Shown piece after piece: positions 25,267 to 33,512 of a stretch of 64,000 bases of DNA; the first letter of the stretch is position 1; every line of letters begins with the position of its first letter. Source of the stretch: Dongia_A sp035695765 (lineage in GTDB: Bacteria > Pseudomonadota > Alphaproteobacteria > Dongiales > Dongiaceae); the NCBI GenBank assembly GCA_035695765.1, contig DASRRI010000088.1:62001-126000 (forward strand), read 5' to 3'. The position numbers and the translations under genes are program-made. A model generated the notes under the pieces. That model did not search any database and had not been told where the DNA came from. It worked only from the letters and a program-made list of their open reading frames with translations.

Positions 25267-26915
25267 GCGCAGCGCGTTATCGCGTCGTCTTGCAGGCGCG
25301 TACCACTTCGACCCGCCTCCCCGGCAAAGTGCTGTTGCCGATCTGCGGCTTGCCGATCGTCGTGCTTGCCGCGCGACGGGCAGCGCGCGATGGCGCCGAG
25401 ACTGTGGTCGCCACTTCGAATGATGCGAGCGATGACCGGCTGGCACAGGTGCTGCAGGAGCATGGCATTCGCCATGTGCGTGGTCCGCTGGACGATGTGC
25501 TCGGCCGCTTCATCGCCGCGACCGCCGATCTCGATGAGGACGACATCTGCGTCCGGCTGACCTCCGACAATGTGTTCCCGGATGGCGATTTCATAGTACG
25601 CCTGATTACGGCAGCAGAACAAAGCGCGCAGGGCTACGCTGCTTTCTCCGGTGGATCCGATGGCCTGCCGTATGGCCTTTCCGGCGAGGCCGTCCGCGTG
25701 AGCCTTCTGCGCCAGGCTGACCGCACGACCCAGGACGCAGCGGATCGCGAGCACGTTACGCCCTGGGTGATCCAGCAGGGTGGCCGCGCGGCGGTTTCCG
25801 TACCGCGCGTTGGAAAACTCGACCTTGCCAGCCTGCGCTGCACCATCGACACGCTGGATGACTATCGCAACGTCAGGGCATCGCTGGCGGGACTGGCTGA
25901 TCCCGTCGCGGCGCCTTGGCAGAAGCTCTGCGAGCGGCTGGCGCGATGGTCAGGACGCGCACAGCCGTTCGTGCCGGCGCGGGTCGCGTCAGGCGAATTG
26001 CAGGCGAGCTTGGTACTTGGCGGCGCGCAGTTCGGCATGAGTTACGGCATTGCCAACCGCGCCGGCAAACCGGATGACACGGAGCTGCATGCGATCCTCG
26101 ATCTCGCGGAACGGCATGGCGTTTCGCACCTCGACACTGCCGCCGGCTACGGCGACAGCGAGGCTCGGGTGGGATCGACGCTGGCGCCGGAGAGCCCGCT
26201 TTCCATCGTCACCAAGCTGCCGCCCAATCTGCTCGACGGCCAGCCATCGGCCGGCCAAGCAGCACAGCGCACCCATGTCGCGCTCGACCGATCCTTCTGG
26301 CTGCTGGGCCGCGCGCGTCTCGATGCCGTGCTCCTGCATCGCCTCGAGCATTACCAAGGATCAGAGGGCGCGGTCTGGCAAACCCTGCTGTCGTACAAGA
26401 AAGAGGGAAGGATCGGACGCATCGGCGCATCGGTCTATCGGCCAGATGAATTGTCGGCGTTGCTGCAGGATCCCGATGTCGGGCTGGTGCAGATTCCTTT
26501 CAACATCCTGGATCAACGCTGGCTGGCGCCGGCGGTCCAGCGCGCGATCGCGGCGCGGTCGGACGTCATCCTGCACGGCCGCTCCGCCTTGCTGCAGGGG
26601 CTGCTGACAGTCGATGATCCGGGACAATGGCCCATTTCCGACGACTTGGCTCGCCGCTGTATCGCGGGACTAAAAAGCTTGGTGGCGAACCTTGACCGCG
26701 AGAGCGTGATTGATCTGTGCTTTGCCTATGCCCGTGCCCAGCCATGGCTGGCAGGCATCGTTGTCGGCGCGGAGACAGCGGCCCAGATGGATGAGAATAT
26801 CCGGCTGTTCCGGACACCGGCCCTTGCCTCCGACCAAGCCCAGGCGGCGACGGCAGCGTTACCGGCAACGCTGCCCGAGCAGCTGCTGAATCCGGCACTT
26901 TGGCCGCGACGGTGA
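25260..26915 (+). CDS. fused cytidylyltransferase (SpsF/PseF-like) - aldo/keto reductase
   Basis: The 551-residue two-domain protein has an N-terminal half (about 1-230) that is a CTP-type nucleotidylyltransferase (PF02348). It carries the substrate motif VLQARTTSTRLPGKVL and acidic LTSDNVFPDGDF. The C-terminal half (about 245-540) is an aldo/keto reductase with a complete tetrad: Asp/Tyr in LDTAAGYGDSE, Lys in IVTKLPP and His in LLHRLEHY. The start is GTG overlapping the SDR stop. The pathway immediately downstream lacks a separate pseF, so the first domain is the candidate CMP-pseudaminate synthetase. The reductase domain may alter the precursor. Both assignments are inference. Confidence 0.85.
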   Translation: MVSAARYRVVLQARTTSTRLPGKVLLPICGLPIVVLAARRAARDGAETVVATSNDASDDRLAQVLQEHGIRHVRGPLDDVLGRFIAATADLDEDDICVRLTSDNVFPDGDFIVRLITAAEQSAQGYAAFSGGSDGLPYGLSGEAVRVSLLRQADRTTQDAADREHVTPWVIQQGGRAAVSVPRVGKLDLASLRCTIDTLDDYRNVRASLAGLADPVAAPWQKLCERLARWSGRAQPFVPARVASGELQASLVLGGAQFGMSYGIANRAGKPDDTELHAILDLAERHGVSHLDTAAGYGDSEARVGSTLAPESPLSIVTKLPPNLLDGQPSAGQAAQRTHVALDRSFWLLGRARLDAVLLHRLEHYQGSEGAVWQTLLSYKKEGRIGRIGASVYRPDELSALLQDPDVGLVQIPFNILDQRWLAPAVQRAIAARSDVILHGRSALLQGLLTVDDPGQWPISDDLARRCIAGLKSLVANLDRESVIDLCFAYARAQPWLAGIVVGAETAAQMDENIRLFRTPALASDQAQAATAALPATLPEQLLNPALWPRR

Positions 26916-27082
26916 GTCGCTCCTATAGAATTGTTTATAATCAATAGGTTAAATGAAGTCCAGCCAAACTCGGCCCAATCCATTGCTGGACAGAAGGACA
27001 AGGCAACATTATTGCAATCACCGCGCGGAATGGCGCGGTCTGCCTGACTCGGGCTCCGGATAGTGGTGGTGCATAGCAAATC
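26916..27082 (+). promoter_or_regulatory. AT-rich leader upstream of pseB
   Basis: This 167-bp gap interrupts an otherwise tightly packed gene string and is clearly AT-richer near 26920-26960. It contains TATAAT at 26936-26941, a perfect -10 hexamer, although no good -35 hexamer sits at the right distance. A separate promoter for pseBCGHI here is plausible. No clear ribosome site precedes the pseB ATG. Confidence 0.35.
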
Positions 27083-28078
27083 ATGTTTGACGGCAAATCG
27101 GTCCTGATCACCGGCGGCACCGGCTCGTTCGGCAAGAAATTCATTGAGACCCTGCTCAAGCGCCACAAGCCGCGCCGGGTCATCGTCTATTCGCGCGACG
27201 AGCTGAAGCAGTTCGAGATGGCGCAGGTCTTCAACGACAGCTGCATGCGCTATTTCATCGGCGACGTGCGCGATGCTCCGCGCCTGCGCCAGGCCTTCAA
27301 CGGCGTCGATTACGTCGTGCATGCGGCCGCGCTCAAGCATGTGCCGGTGGCCGAGTACAACCCGCTCGAGTGCCTCAAGACCAACGTCGGCGGGGCCGAG
27401 AACGTCATCCAGGCCGCGATCGACACCGAGGTCGAGAAGGTCATCGCGCTCTCCACCGACAAGGCGGCCAATCCGATCAACCTGTACGGCGCCTCGAAGC
27501 TCGCCTCCGACAAGCTGTTCGTGGCAGCGAACAACATCGCCGGCGGCCACCGCACCCGGTTCTCGGTCGTGCGCTATGGCAACGTGGTTGGATCGCGCGG
27601 GTCGGTGGTGCCGTTTTTTCGCGGCCTTCTGGCGCAGAATACCAAGGAGCTGCCGATCACCGACGTGCGCATGACGCGGTTCTGGATCACGCTGCAGCAG
27701 GGCGTCGATTTCGTGTTCAACAATTTCAAGCGCATGCATGGCGGCGAGATCTTCGTACCGAAGATCCCCTCCTCTCACATCACCGATCTTGCCGAGGCGA
27801 TCGCGCCCGGCCTGCCACACAAGCTGATCGGCATCCGGCCGGGTGAGAAGCTGCACGAGATCATGTGCCCGCGCGACGACTATCATTTGACGATCGAATT
27901 TCCCGGCCACTATGTCATCAAGCCGTCGATCAACATGGGCTTCCAGGTCGACTACGCGACCAGCAAGACCGGCGAAACCTCCAAGCCGGTGGTCGAGGAT
28001 TTCGAATACAGCTCCGGCACCAATCCCCATTTCCTGAGCGTTGCCGAGATCCGCCGGCTGCTCGAGGCAACCGCATGA
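27083..28078 (+). CDS. pseB: UDP-N-acetylglucosamine 4,6-dehydratase (inverting)
   Basis: The 331-residue enzyme commits UDP-GlcNAc to pseudaminic acid synthesis by 4,6-dehydration and C5 inversion. The NAD-binding motif ITGGTGSFGKKF is at the N terminus, and STDKAANPINLYGASKLASD supplies the YxxxK catalytic pair. The C-terminal LSVAEIRRLL completes the usual PseB/FlaA1-short form. It overlaps pseC by 4 nt (ATGA). Confidence 0.95.
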   Translation: MFDGKSVLITGGTGSFGKKFIETLLKRHKPRRVIVYSRDELKQFEMAQVFNDSCMRYFIGDVRDAPRLRQAFNGVDYVVHAAALKHVPVAEYNPLECLKTNVGGAENVIQAAIDTEVEKVIALSTDKAANPINLYGASKLASDKLFVAANNIAGGHRTRFSVVRYGNVVGSRGSVVPFFRGLLAQNTKELPITDVRMTRFWITLQQGVDFVFNNFKRMHGGEIFVPKIPSSHITDLAEAIAPGLPHKLIGIRPGEKLHEIMCPRDDYHLTIEFPGHYVIKPSINMGFQVDYATSKTGETSKPVVEDFEYSSGTNPHFLSVAEIRRLLEATA

Positions 28079-29232
28079 TCCCTTACGGCAGGCAATGGAT
28101 CGATGATGCCGACATCCAGGCCGTCATCGATACCCTGCGCTCGGACTGGCTGACCCAGGGGCCTGCTGTCGGCAAGCTCGAAGTCGCGCTAGCCGAACTG
28201 TGCCGTGTCCCGCATGCCATTGCGGTCAACAGCGCGACCTCGGCGCTGCACATCGCTTGCCTTGCGATTGGCGCCGGTCCGGGCGATGTGGTCTGGACTG
28301 TGCCGAACACATTCGTCGCCTCCGCCAACTGTGCGCGATTGTGCGGCGCCGATGTCGATTTCGTCGATGTCGATCCCAGGACCTACAACATCAGCCTCCC
28401 CGCTCTGCGCGAGAAGTTGGTGCTGGCCAAGACCGCCAGGCGCCTGCCGAAGGCAATCATCCCCGTTCATTTCAGCGGCCGCGCACCAGACCAGGAAGCA
28501 ATCTGGGCCCTGGCGAAGGAGTACGGTTTCCGCGTGATCGAGGACGCGTCGCACAGCGTCGGCGCGACCCACGATGGCGAACCGGTCGGTTCCTGCCGCT
28601 GGTCTGACATCGCGATCTTCAGCTTCCATCCGGTGAAGATCGTGACGACCGCCGAAGGCGGCCTTGCCACCACGCGTGATCCGGAACTCGCGGAGCGCTT
28701 GGCCCGGCTGCGCACCCACGGCATCACCAAGGACGAGCGGCTGCTCACGAACAAGGATGAGGGCGGCTGGTACTACGAGCAGATCGAGCTGGGCTTGAAT
28801 TATCGCCTGACCGACATGCAGGCCGCGCTCGGCCTCAGCCAGTTGCGGCGCTTGAACCAGTTTCTGCAGCGCCGGCGCGAACTGGTCGCGCGCTACGAGC
28901 GCCTGCTGGCGGACGTTCCGGTGACGCGGCCACTCATCGACTTGATCGACGAAAGCGCCTGGCATCTCTACGTGATCCGCATCGATCCCAAGCGCGCTGG
29001 AAAGACCCGGCGCCAGGTCTATGATTCCATGCGCGCCGCCGATATCGGCGTTCAGGTGCATTATCTTCCGGTGCATCTGCAGCCGTACTATCGCGCGCTC
29101 GGTTTCAAGCCCGGCCATTGTCCGGAGGCAGAGCTTTATTCGGATCAGGCGCTGAGCTTGCCGCTCTATCCGGCCATGTCGGATGCGGATCAGGACCAGG
29201 TGGTCGAGACTCTGAAGAAGAGCCTTCGGTGA
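28075..29232 (+). CDS. pseC: UDP-4-amino-4,6-dideoxy-N-acetyl-beta-L-altrosamine transaminase
   Basis: The 385-residue DegT/DnrJ/EryC1 aminotransferase installs the 4-amino group in pseudaminic acid synthesis. The PLP-lysine lies in FSFHPVKIVTTAEGG, and EDASHSVGA is the cofactor Asp region. The start at 28075 (MIPYGRQWID) is the family's normal N terminus and overlaps the pseB stop. Next, 20 bp downstream, is pseG. Confidence 0.95.
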   Translation: MIPYGRQWIDDADIQAVIDTLRSDWLTQGPAVGKLEVALAELCRVPHAIAVNSATSALHIACLAIGAGPGDVVWTVPNTFVASANCARLCGADVDFVDVDPRTYNISLPALREKLVLAKTARRLPKAIIPVHFSGRAPDQEAIWALAKEYGFRVIEDASHSVGATHDGEPVGSCRWSDIAIFSFHPVKIVTTAEGGLATTRDPELAERLARLRTHGITKDERLLTNKDEGGWYYEQIELGLNYRLTDMQAALGLSQLRRLNQFLQRRRELVARYERLLADVPVTRPLIDLIDESAWHLYVIRIDPKRAGKTRRQVYDSMRAADIGVQVHYLPVHLQPYYRALGFKPGHCPEAELYSDQALSLPLYPAMSDADQDQVVETLKKSLR

Positions 29233-29252
29233 GACCGAAGCGAGATTGAGCC

Positions 29253-30284
29253 ATGCGATTTGCCTTCCGCGTGGACGCATCCTTGTCAATCGGCACCGGT
29301 CACGTGATGCGATGCCTAACGCTCGCCGATGAGCTGCGCCGGCGCGGGGCCGAGACCCATTTTCTTTGCCGAGATGAGCCGGGAAATCTGATCGCGCTGA
29401 TCGGATCGCGGGGCCATCAGACCGAAACGCTCGCGTCCGGCGAAGACGACGCGAAGCAATGCGTCGCGCATCTCCACCGCACGAAACCAGACTGGGTCAT
29501 TCTGGACCACTATGGCCTAGGCAAGGAATGGGAGCGCGCCGTACGTCCATATGCAGGCAGGGTATTTGCGATAGACGATCTCGCCGACCGGGAGCACGAT
29601 TGCGATCTGCTGCTGGACCAGAATCTGTATGACGGTGTCGAGCAACACTATGCGTCCCTCGTACCGGGTCATTGCCGCCAGCTGATCGGCCCGCGATTTG
29701 CCCTGCTCCGGCCGGAATTCGCAAAAGCTCGCAATAAGCTTTCCCGCGAGGCCGGCCCGATCTCGCGGGTGCTGGTCAACTTCGGAGGAGTCGACAGCAC
29801 GAACGAGACCGCCCGCATCCTCCGCCTGCTTCACGATCTGCTGCCACAATCCGTAGCGATCGATGCCGTCCTTGGGCCTGCCAACCCGCACGCCGCCGCG
29901 ATCAAATCCATTGATTTCGCCGGCCGCAGAGTCAGCGTGCACGTCGGCATCAACAACATGGCGGAGCTGATGAGCAAAGCCGATGCGTTTGTAGGAGCCG
30001 GCGGCTCCACGACCTGGGAGCGATTCTGCCTCGGCCTGCCATCCCTGGTCATCGCAGTCGCGGAAAACCAGGTTCCGACGGCGCAATATTTGGGCAAACT
30101 CGGCGCGATCGACTACATTGGCAAGGCAGCGGACCTCACCGGTGATAGCCTGCGGGCCTCGCTGGCGCGGTTCCTGATGGATCAGGAGGGGCGTTCAAGG
30201 ATGGCCAAATTGGGCATGGATCTGGTGGATGGCAAGGGCGTGGAACGGGTGGCCGAATGCCTGCTGAACGACGCAAGGGCGTGA
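29253..30284 (+). CDS. pseG: UDP-2,4-diacetamido-2,4,6-trideoxy-beta-L-altropyranose hydrolase
   Basis: The 343-residue GT-B-fold hydrolase releases UDP from the sugar before condensation. FRVDASLSIGTGHVMRCLTL at the N terminus is diagnostic for PseG. VGAGGSTTWERFCLGLPSLV is the C-terminal nucleotide-binding motif, and DHYGLGKEWE carries the conserved His near residue 90. It stands between pseC and pseH with short gaps. Confidence 0.93.
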   Translation: MRFAFRVDASLSIGTGHVMRCLTLADELRRRGAETHFLCRDEPGNLIALIGSRGHQTETLASGEDDAKQCVAHLHRTKPDWVILDHYGLGKEWERAVRPYAGRVFAIDDLADREHDCDLLLDQNLYDGVEQHYASLVPGHCRQLIGPRFALLRPEFAKARNKLSREAGPISRVLVNFGGVDSTNETARILRLLHDLLPQSVAIDAVLGPANPHAAAIKSIDFAGRRVSVHVGINNMAELMSKADAFVGAGGSTTWERFCLGLPSLVIAVAENQVPTAQYLGKLGAIDYIGKAADLTGDSLRASLARFLMDQEGRSRMAKLGMDLVDGKGVERVAECLLNDARA

Positions 30285-30291
30285 GATCAAG

Positions 30292-30858
30292 ATGAGCGTG
30301 ACCCTCCGTCCAATCGTCGCCGCCGACAAGGACCAGATCCTGCGCTGGCGGAATGCTCCGCATGTCGCCGAATACATGTATACGAGCCACGAAATCAGCC
30401 AGGATGAGCACGACAAGTGGTTCGCGCGTGCCCTCGTTCGGGAGGATGCCCGCTACTGGATCATCGAGCTGGATGGTAAAGGCATCGGCCTCGCCAGCGT
30501 CTATGGCATCGACAATGTGAACAGCCGATGCTCGTGGGCGTTCTACATCGGTGACCAGGTTGCAGTGGGCCGTGGTATCGGCGCGTTCGTCGAGTATTGG
30601 GTGCTGCGCTATGTGTTCGAGGTCTTGCAGCTGCACAAACTGTGCTGCGAAGTCATCGAGAGCAACCTGAAGATCTGGCAGATGCACCTACGGTTCGGCT
30701 TCGTACGCGAGGGCCTGTTACGCAGCCATATCCGCCGCGGTGACGACTTCGTAGACGTTGTCGTGCTGTCCATCCTGCAATCGGAATGGCTGATCCAGAA
30801 ACCGATCATCGAGGCCAAGCTGAGCCGCCGCTGGCCGCTGCCAGAAAAACTTGCTTGA
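30292..30858 (+). CDS. pseH: UDP-4-amino-sugar N-acetyltransferase
   Basis: The 188-residue GNAT-family enzyme N-acetylates the 4-amino group of the pseudaminic acid precursor. It begins TLRPIVAADKDQILRWRN, a typical PseH opening. It contains the acetyl-CoA-binding QVAVGRGIGAFVEYWVLRY segment and ends with GFVREGLLRSHIRRGDDFVD. The position between pseG and pseI supports the assignment over other acetyltransferases. Confidence 0.9.
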   Translation: MSVTLRPIVAADKDQILRWRNAPHVAEYMYTSHEISQDEHDKWFARALVREDARYWIIELDGKGIGLASVYGIDNVNSRCSWAFYIGDQVAVGRGIGAFVEYWVLRYVFEVLQLHKLCCEVIESNLKIWQMHLRFGFVREGLLRSHIRRGDDFVDVVVLSILQSEWLIQKPIIEAKLSRRWPLPEKLA

Positions 30859-30868
30859 GGAAATGCGA

Positions 30869-31921
30869 ATGCTGCGCGACGTCAAGATCGGATCGTTTGT
30901 GCTTGGAGCGGGGCGCCCGCCCTTCATCATCGCGGAGATGTCGGGCAATCATAACGGCTCGCTCGATCGCGCGCTCGAGATCGTCGAGATGGCGGCCAAG
31001 GCCGGTGCCCATGCGCTGAAACTTCAGACCTATACCGCCGACACCATGACGATCGATCTGTCGGAACGCGAGTTCTTCATCTCCGATCCGAAAAGCCTGT
31101 GGAATGGCACCTCGCTCTACAAGCTGTATGAACAGGCGCACACCCCGTGGGAGTGGCACAAGCCGATCTTCGACCGGTGCAAGCAGCTTGGCATGATCGG
31201 TTTCAGCTCGGCATTCGATGCAACGGCCGTTGACTTCCTCGAGAGCCTCAACGTCCCCTGCTACAAGATCGCCTCGTTCGAGAACGTCGATCTGCCATTG
31301 GTGCGCAAGGTCGCATCGACCGGTAAGCCAATGATCATCTCGACCGGCCTTGCCTCGATCGCCGAGCTTGATGAAACGGTGCAAGCCGCGCGAGATGCTG
31401 GTGCGAAGGACCTCATCCTGCTCAAATGCACCAGCGCCTATCCAGCCAGCCCGGAGAACTCAAACCTCAATACTATCCCGCATATGCGGGAGCTGTTCGG
31501 CTGCCATATCGGCCTGTCCGACCATACCATGGGGACCGGTGCCGCGATCGCCAGCGCGGCTCTCGGCGCGGTGGCGATCGAAAAGCACGTCACTCTGCGG
31601 CGCGCCGATGGCGGTGTCGATTCAGCATTCTCTCTGGAACCGGAAGAGCTCAGCGCGCTGGTGGTGGAGACCAAGCGCGCCGTCGAGGCAATGGGCGGCG
31701 TCTCCTATGGCCCAACCGAGGCGGAGCGCAACTCCCTGGTCTATCGTCGCTCACTGTACATCGTCGCCGACCTCAAGGCTGGCGACGTGCTGACCAAGGA
31801 GAATGTGCGGGCAATCCGGCCGGGCCTCGGCCTCGCGCCGGGCAATCTTGATCGGGTGCTGGGGCGCCGCGTCATCCGCGATACGCCGCGCGGGACACCG
31901 CTCTCCTGGGATCTTCTCTAG
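30869..31921 (+). CDS. pseI: pseudaminic acid synthase
   Basis: The 350-residue NeuB-family enzyme condenses the trideoxy-altrose with phosphoenolpyruvate. The N-terminal TIM barrel has AEMSGNHNGSLDRALEIVEM and the PEP-binding KLQTYTADTMT. A C-terminal SAF (antifreeze-like) domain begins about residue 290 (DLKAGDVLTKENVRAIRPG). I selected the Met at 30869 because GAGGAA lies six bases upstream; the frame's earlier TTG is inside pseH. Its stop TAG overlaps the stop of the convergent surface-carbohydrate gene in a shared CTAG. Confidence 0.94.
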   Translation: MLRDVKIGSFVLGAGRPPFIIAEMSGNHNGSLDRALEIVEMAAKAGAHALKLQTYTADTMTIDLSEREFFISDPKSLWNGTSLYKLYEQAHTPWEWHKPIFDRCKQLGMIGFSSAFDATAVDFLESLNVPCYKIASFENVDLPLVRKVASTGKPMIISTGLASIAELDETVQAARDAGAKDLILLKCTSAYPASPENSNLNTIPHMRELFGCHIGLSDHTMGTGAAIASAALGAVAIEKHVTLRRADGGVDSAFSLEPEELSALVVETKRAVEAMGGVSYGPTEAERNSLVYRRSLYIVADLKAGDVLTKENVRAIRPGLGLAPGNLDRVLGRRVIRDTPRGTPLSWDLL

Positions 31922-33315
31922 GCGATCTGCAGCGCGCCCATTGCACGGCGCATGCGCGTGCCGAAATTCAGCGGCCGCGCCGACAGCAGGATGACCTTGC
32001 TGCCGCAGGCTTCGACGCGGTGCCGGATCTCGAGGTCCAGAAGCCCGGCATATTGATCGAGCCGCGCCTCTACGCTGCCGAGGCTTCCCTCTGGAAAAAG
32101 GATGCCGCGCACATTCTTGTCCTTCTGGCGCCAGCGATAGCCGCTATAAGCCCGCCAGTCGCTGACCGCGTTCGATGAGTCCGACCAGCCGCGCGCGTTG
32201 CCCAGCGCCAGGATGTCCTCGATCAGGCTCTCGGCGCCGAGGCGCGCGGGATCGTATGACAGGCTGTCGCGGAAGCATGCGGTCATGTTCTCGCTGTAGC
32301 AGCGTTCGGGCGCGGCCATCACGCGCTCGATTTCCGCAACCGTATCGGCGACTCCCCTGGTCACCGGATTGACCAGGTTCGCGAGGTAACGCCGGTTGGC
32401 CGGCGTCTCGGTCGGCACCAGGCAGATCGATGGCTTGTCGAGCGCGATCGCCTCGACGCCCGTGGTGCAATTGGTGTGGACGAGGACGTGCGCGGCGAGG
32501 ATCCACGGCACGGCCGCACCTTCGCGTATGATCTCGACCTGCGGCCAATCAGCCAGCCAGGCGCGCCAGTTCTCCACCACCTCGCTGGGATGCGGCCGCA
32601 GGATGATGCGCTGGTTCGGGAAGCGCTTCACCATCTCCGGCAGCAGCTCGATCAGCGCCGTGCGGTTCGTCCCTTCCATCGCGACGATGTCGTCGAGGTC
32701 GCGCAGCAGATCCGTGTCATTGGCATCGACCTTGCCCTGGTCGATCAGGCCCTGGATCATCTGTTTGGCGTCGCCCTTCTTGGAGTTGGTTGCGCCAAGG
32801 TTGGAATTGACCAGGATGAAATCGCCATAGCGCCGGCGCAGGTCGGCGACCTCCTCGGCAAAGACCGGGCGCAGCTCCGCGCGCAGCAGGTCCCAGCGCG
32901 GATTGGCTGCCCGCCGCACCCGTCCCTCGCCCAACCCGAAGACCGTGGCAAACGCGCTCGAATTGTAGGTGCCGGGCAGGAAGATGAGGTCGGTGGCGTC
33001 GACCGCGTCCCGCGATACCCACCAGAATTTCCGGTCATGGACGACGAGGCCCGGAATCTCCTCGTCGATCGCGGCCGTGATGTAGCCGGCTTCCTTCGCC
33101 CGCTTCAGCATCTTGGCGTCGCGCACCGTCAGCGTCTTCGAGAGGTAGACGCCCGGCGTCATGTATTCGATGTTGCGCTCGATCAGCCATTTCTGCCCAA
33201 GCACCACCTCGAACCCATGCGAGGCCGCGATCGCCGCCAGCAGCAGGCGGGAATCCAGCTCGCGCGAGGCCATCTCCATCGGGAAGTAGAATATCTTGGC
33301 CGGCTTCGGCGCCAT
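31918..33315 (-). CDS. surface carbohydrate biosynthesis protein (GT-B-like)
   Basis: The protein is about 465 residues and opens with AKIFYFPMEMASRELDSRLL, a signature of the 'surface carbohydrate biosynthesis' group related to capsule/LPS glycosyl- or glycerophospho-transferases. The C-terminal half has RIILRPHPSEVVENWR, ILAAHVLVHTNCTTGVEAIA and ALDKPSICLVPTETP, the nucleotide-binding pattern of GT-B enzymes. It faces the pse genes and shares overlapping stop codons with pseI, so a role in attaching or exporting the nonulosonic acid sugar is likely, but the exact reaction is unknown. The Met at 33327 is an alternative start. Confidence 0.75.
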   Translation of the reverse strand: MAPKPAKIFYFPMEMASRELDSRLLLAAIAASHGFEVVLGQKWLIERNIEYMTPGVYLSKTLTVRDAKMLKRAKEAGYITAAIDEEIPGLVVHDRKFWWVSRDAVDATDLIFLPGTYNSSAFATVFGLGEGRVRRAANPRWDLLRAELRPVFAEEVADLRRRYGDFILVNSNLGATNSKKGDAKQMIQGLIDQGKVDANDTDLLRDLDDIVAMEGTNRTALIELLPEMVKRFPNQRIILRPHPSEVVENWRAWLADWPQVEIIREGAAVPWILAAHVLVHTNCTTGVEAIALDKPSICLVPTETPANRRYLANLVNPVTRGVADTVAEIERVMAAPERCYSENMTACFRDSLSYDPARLGAESLIEDILALGNARGWSDSSNAVSDWRAYSGYRWRQKDKNVRGILFPEGSLGSVEARLDQYAGLLDLEIRHRVEACGSKVILLSARPLNFGTRMRRAMGALQIA

Positions 33316-33512
33316 CGCCCCACGCATGCGGTCAATTGAAAGTGTGACGCTATTTAGCGGACCGCGCATGGCCACGCAATGGCTGTAGCTGCGACATCGC
33401 GACATCTTCGCCCTTGAAATGTCACGATAATTCTGCGCATCGGAAAGCTTGCAGCGGGCATGCCAGCGGCCTTATCTCTTTGCCGGCCATTACCTTTCGG
33501 AATACGAGTCGA

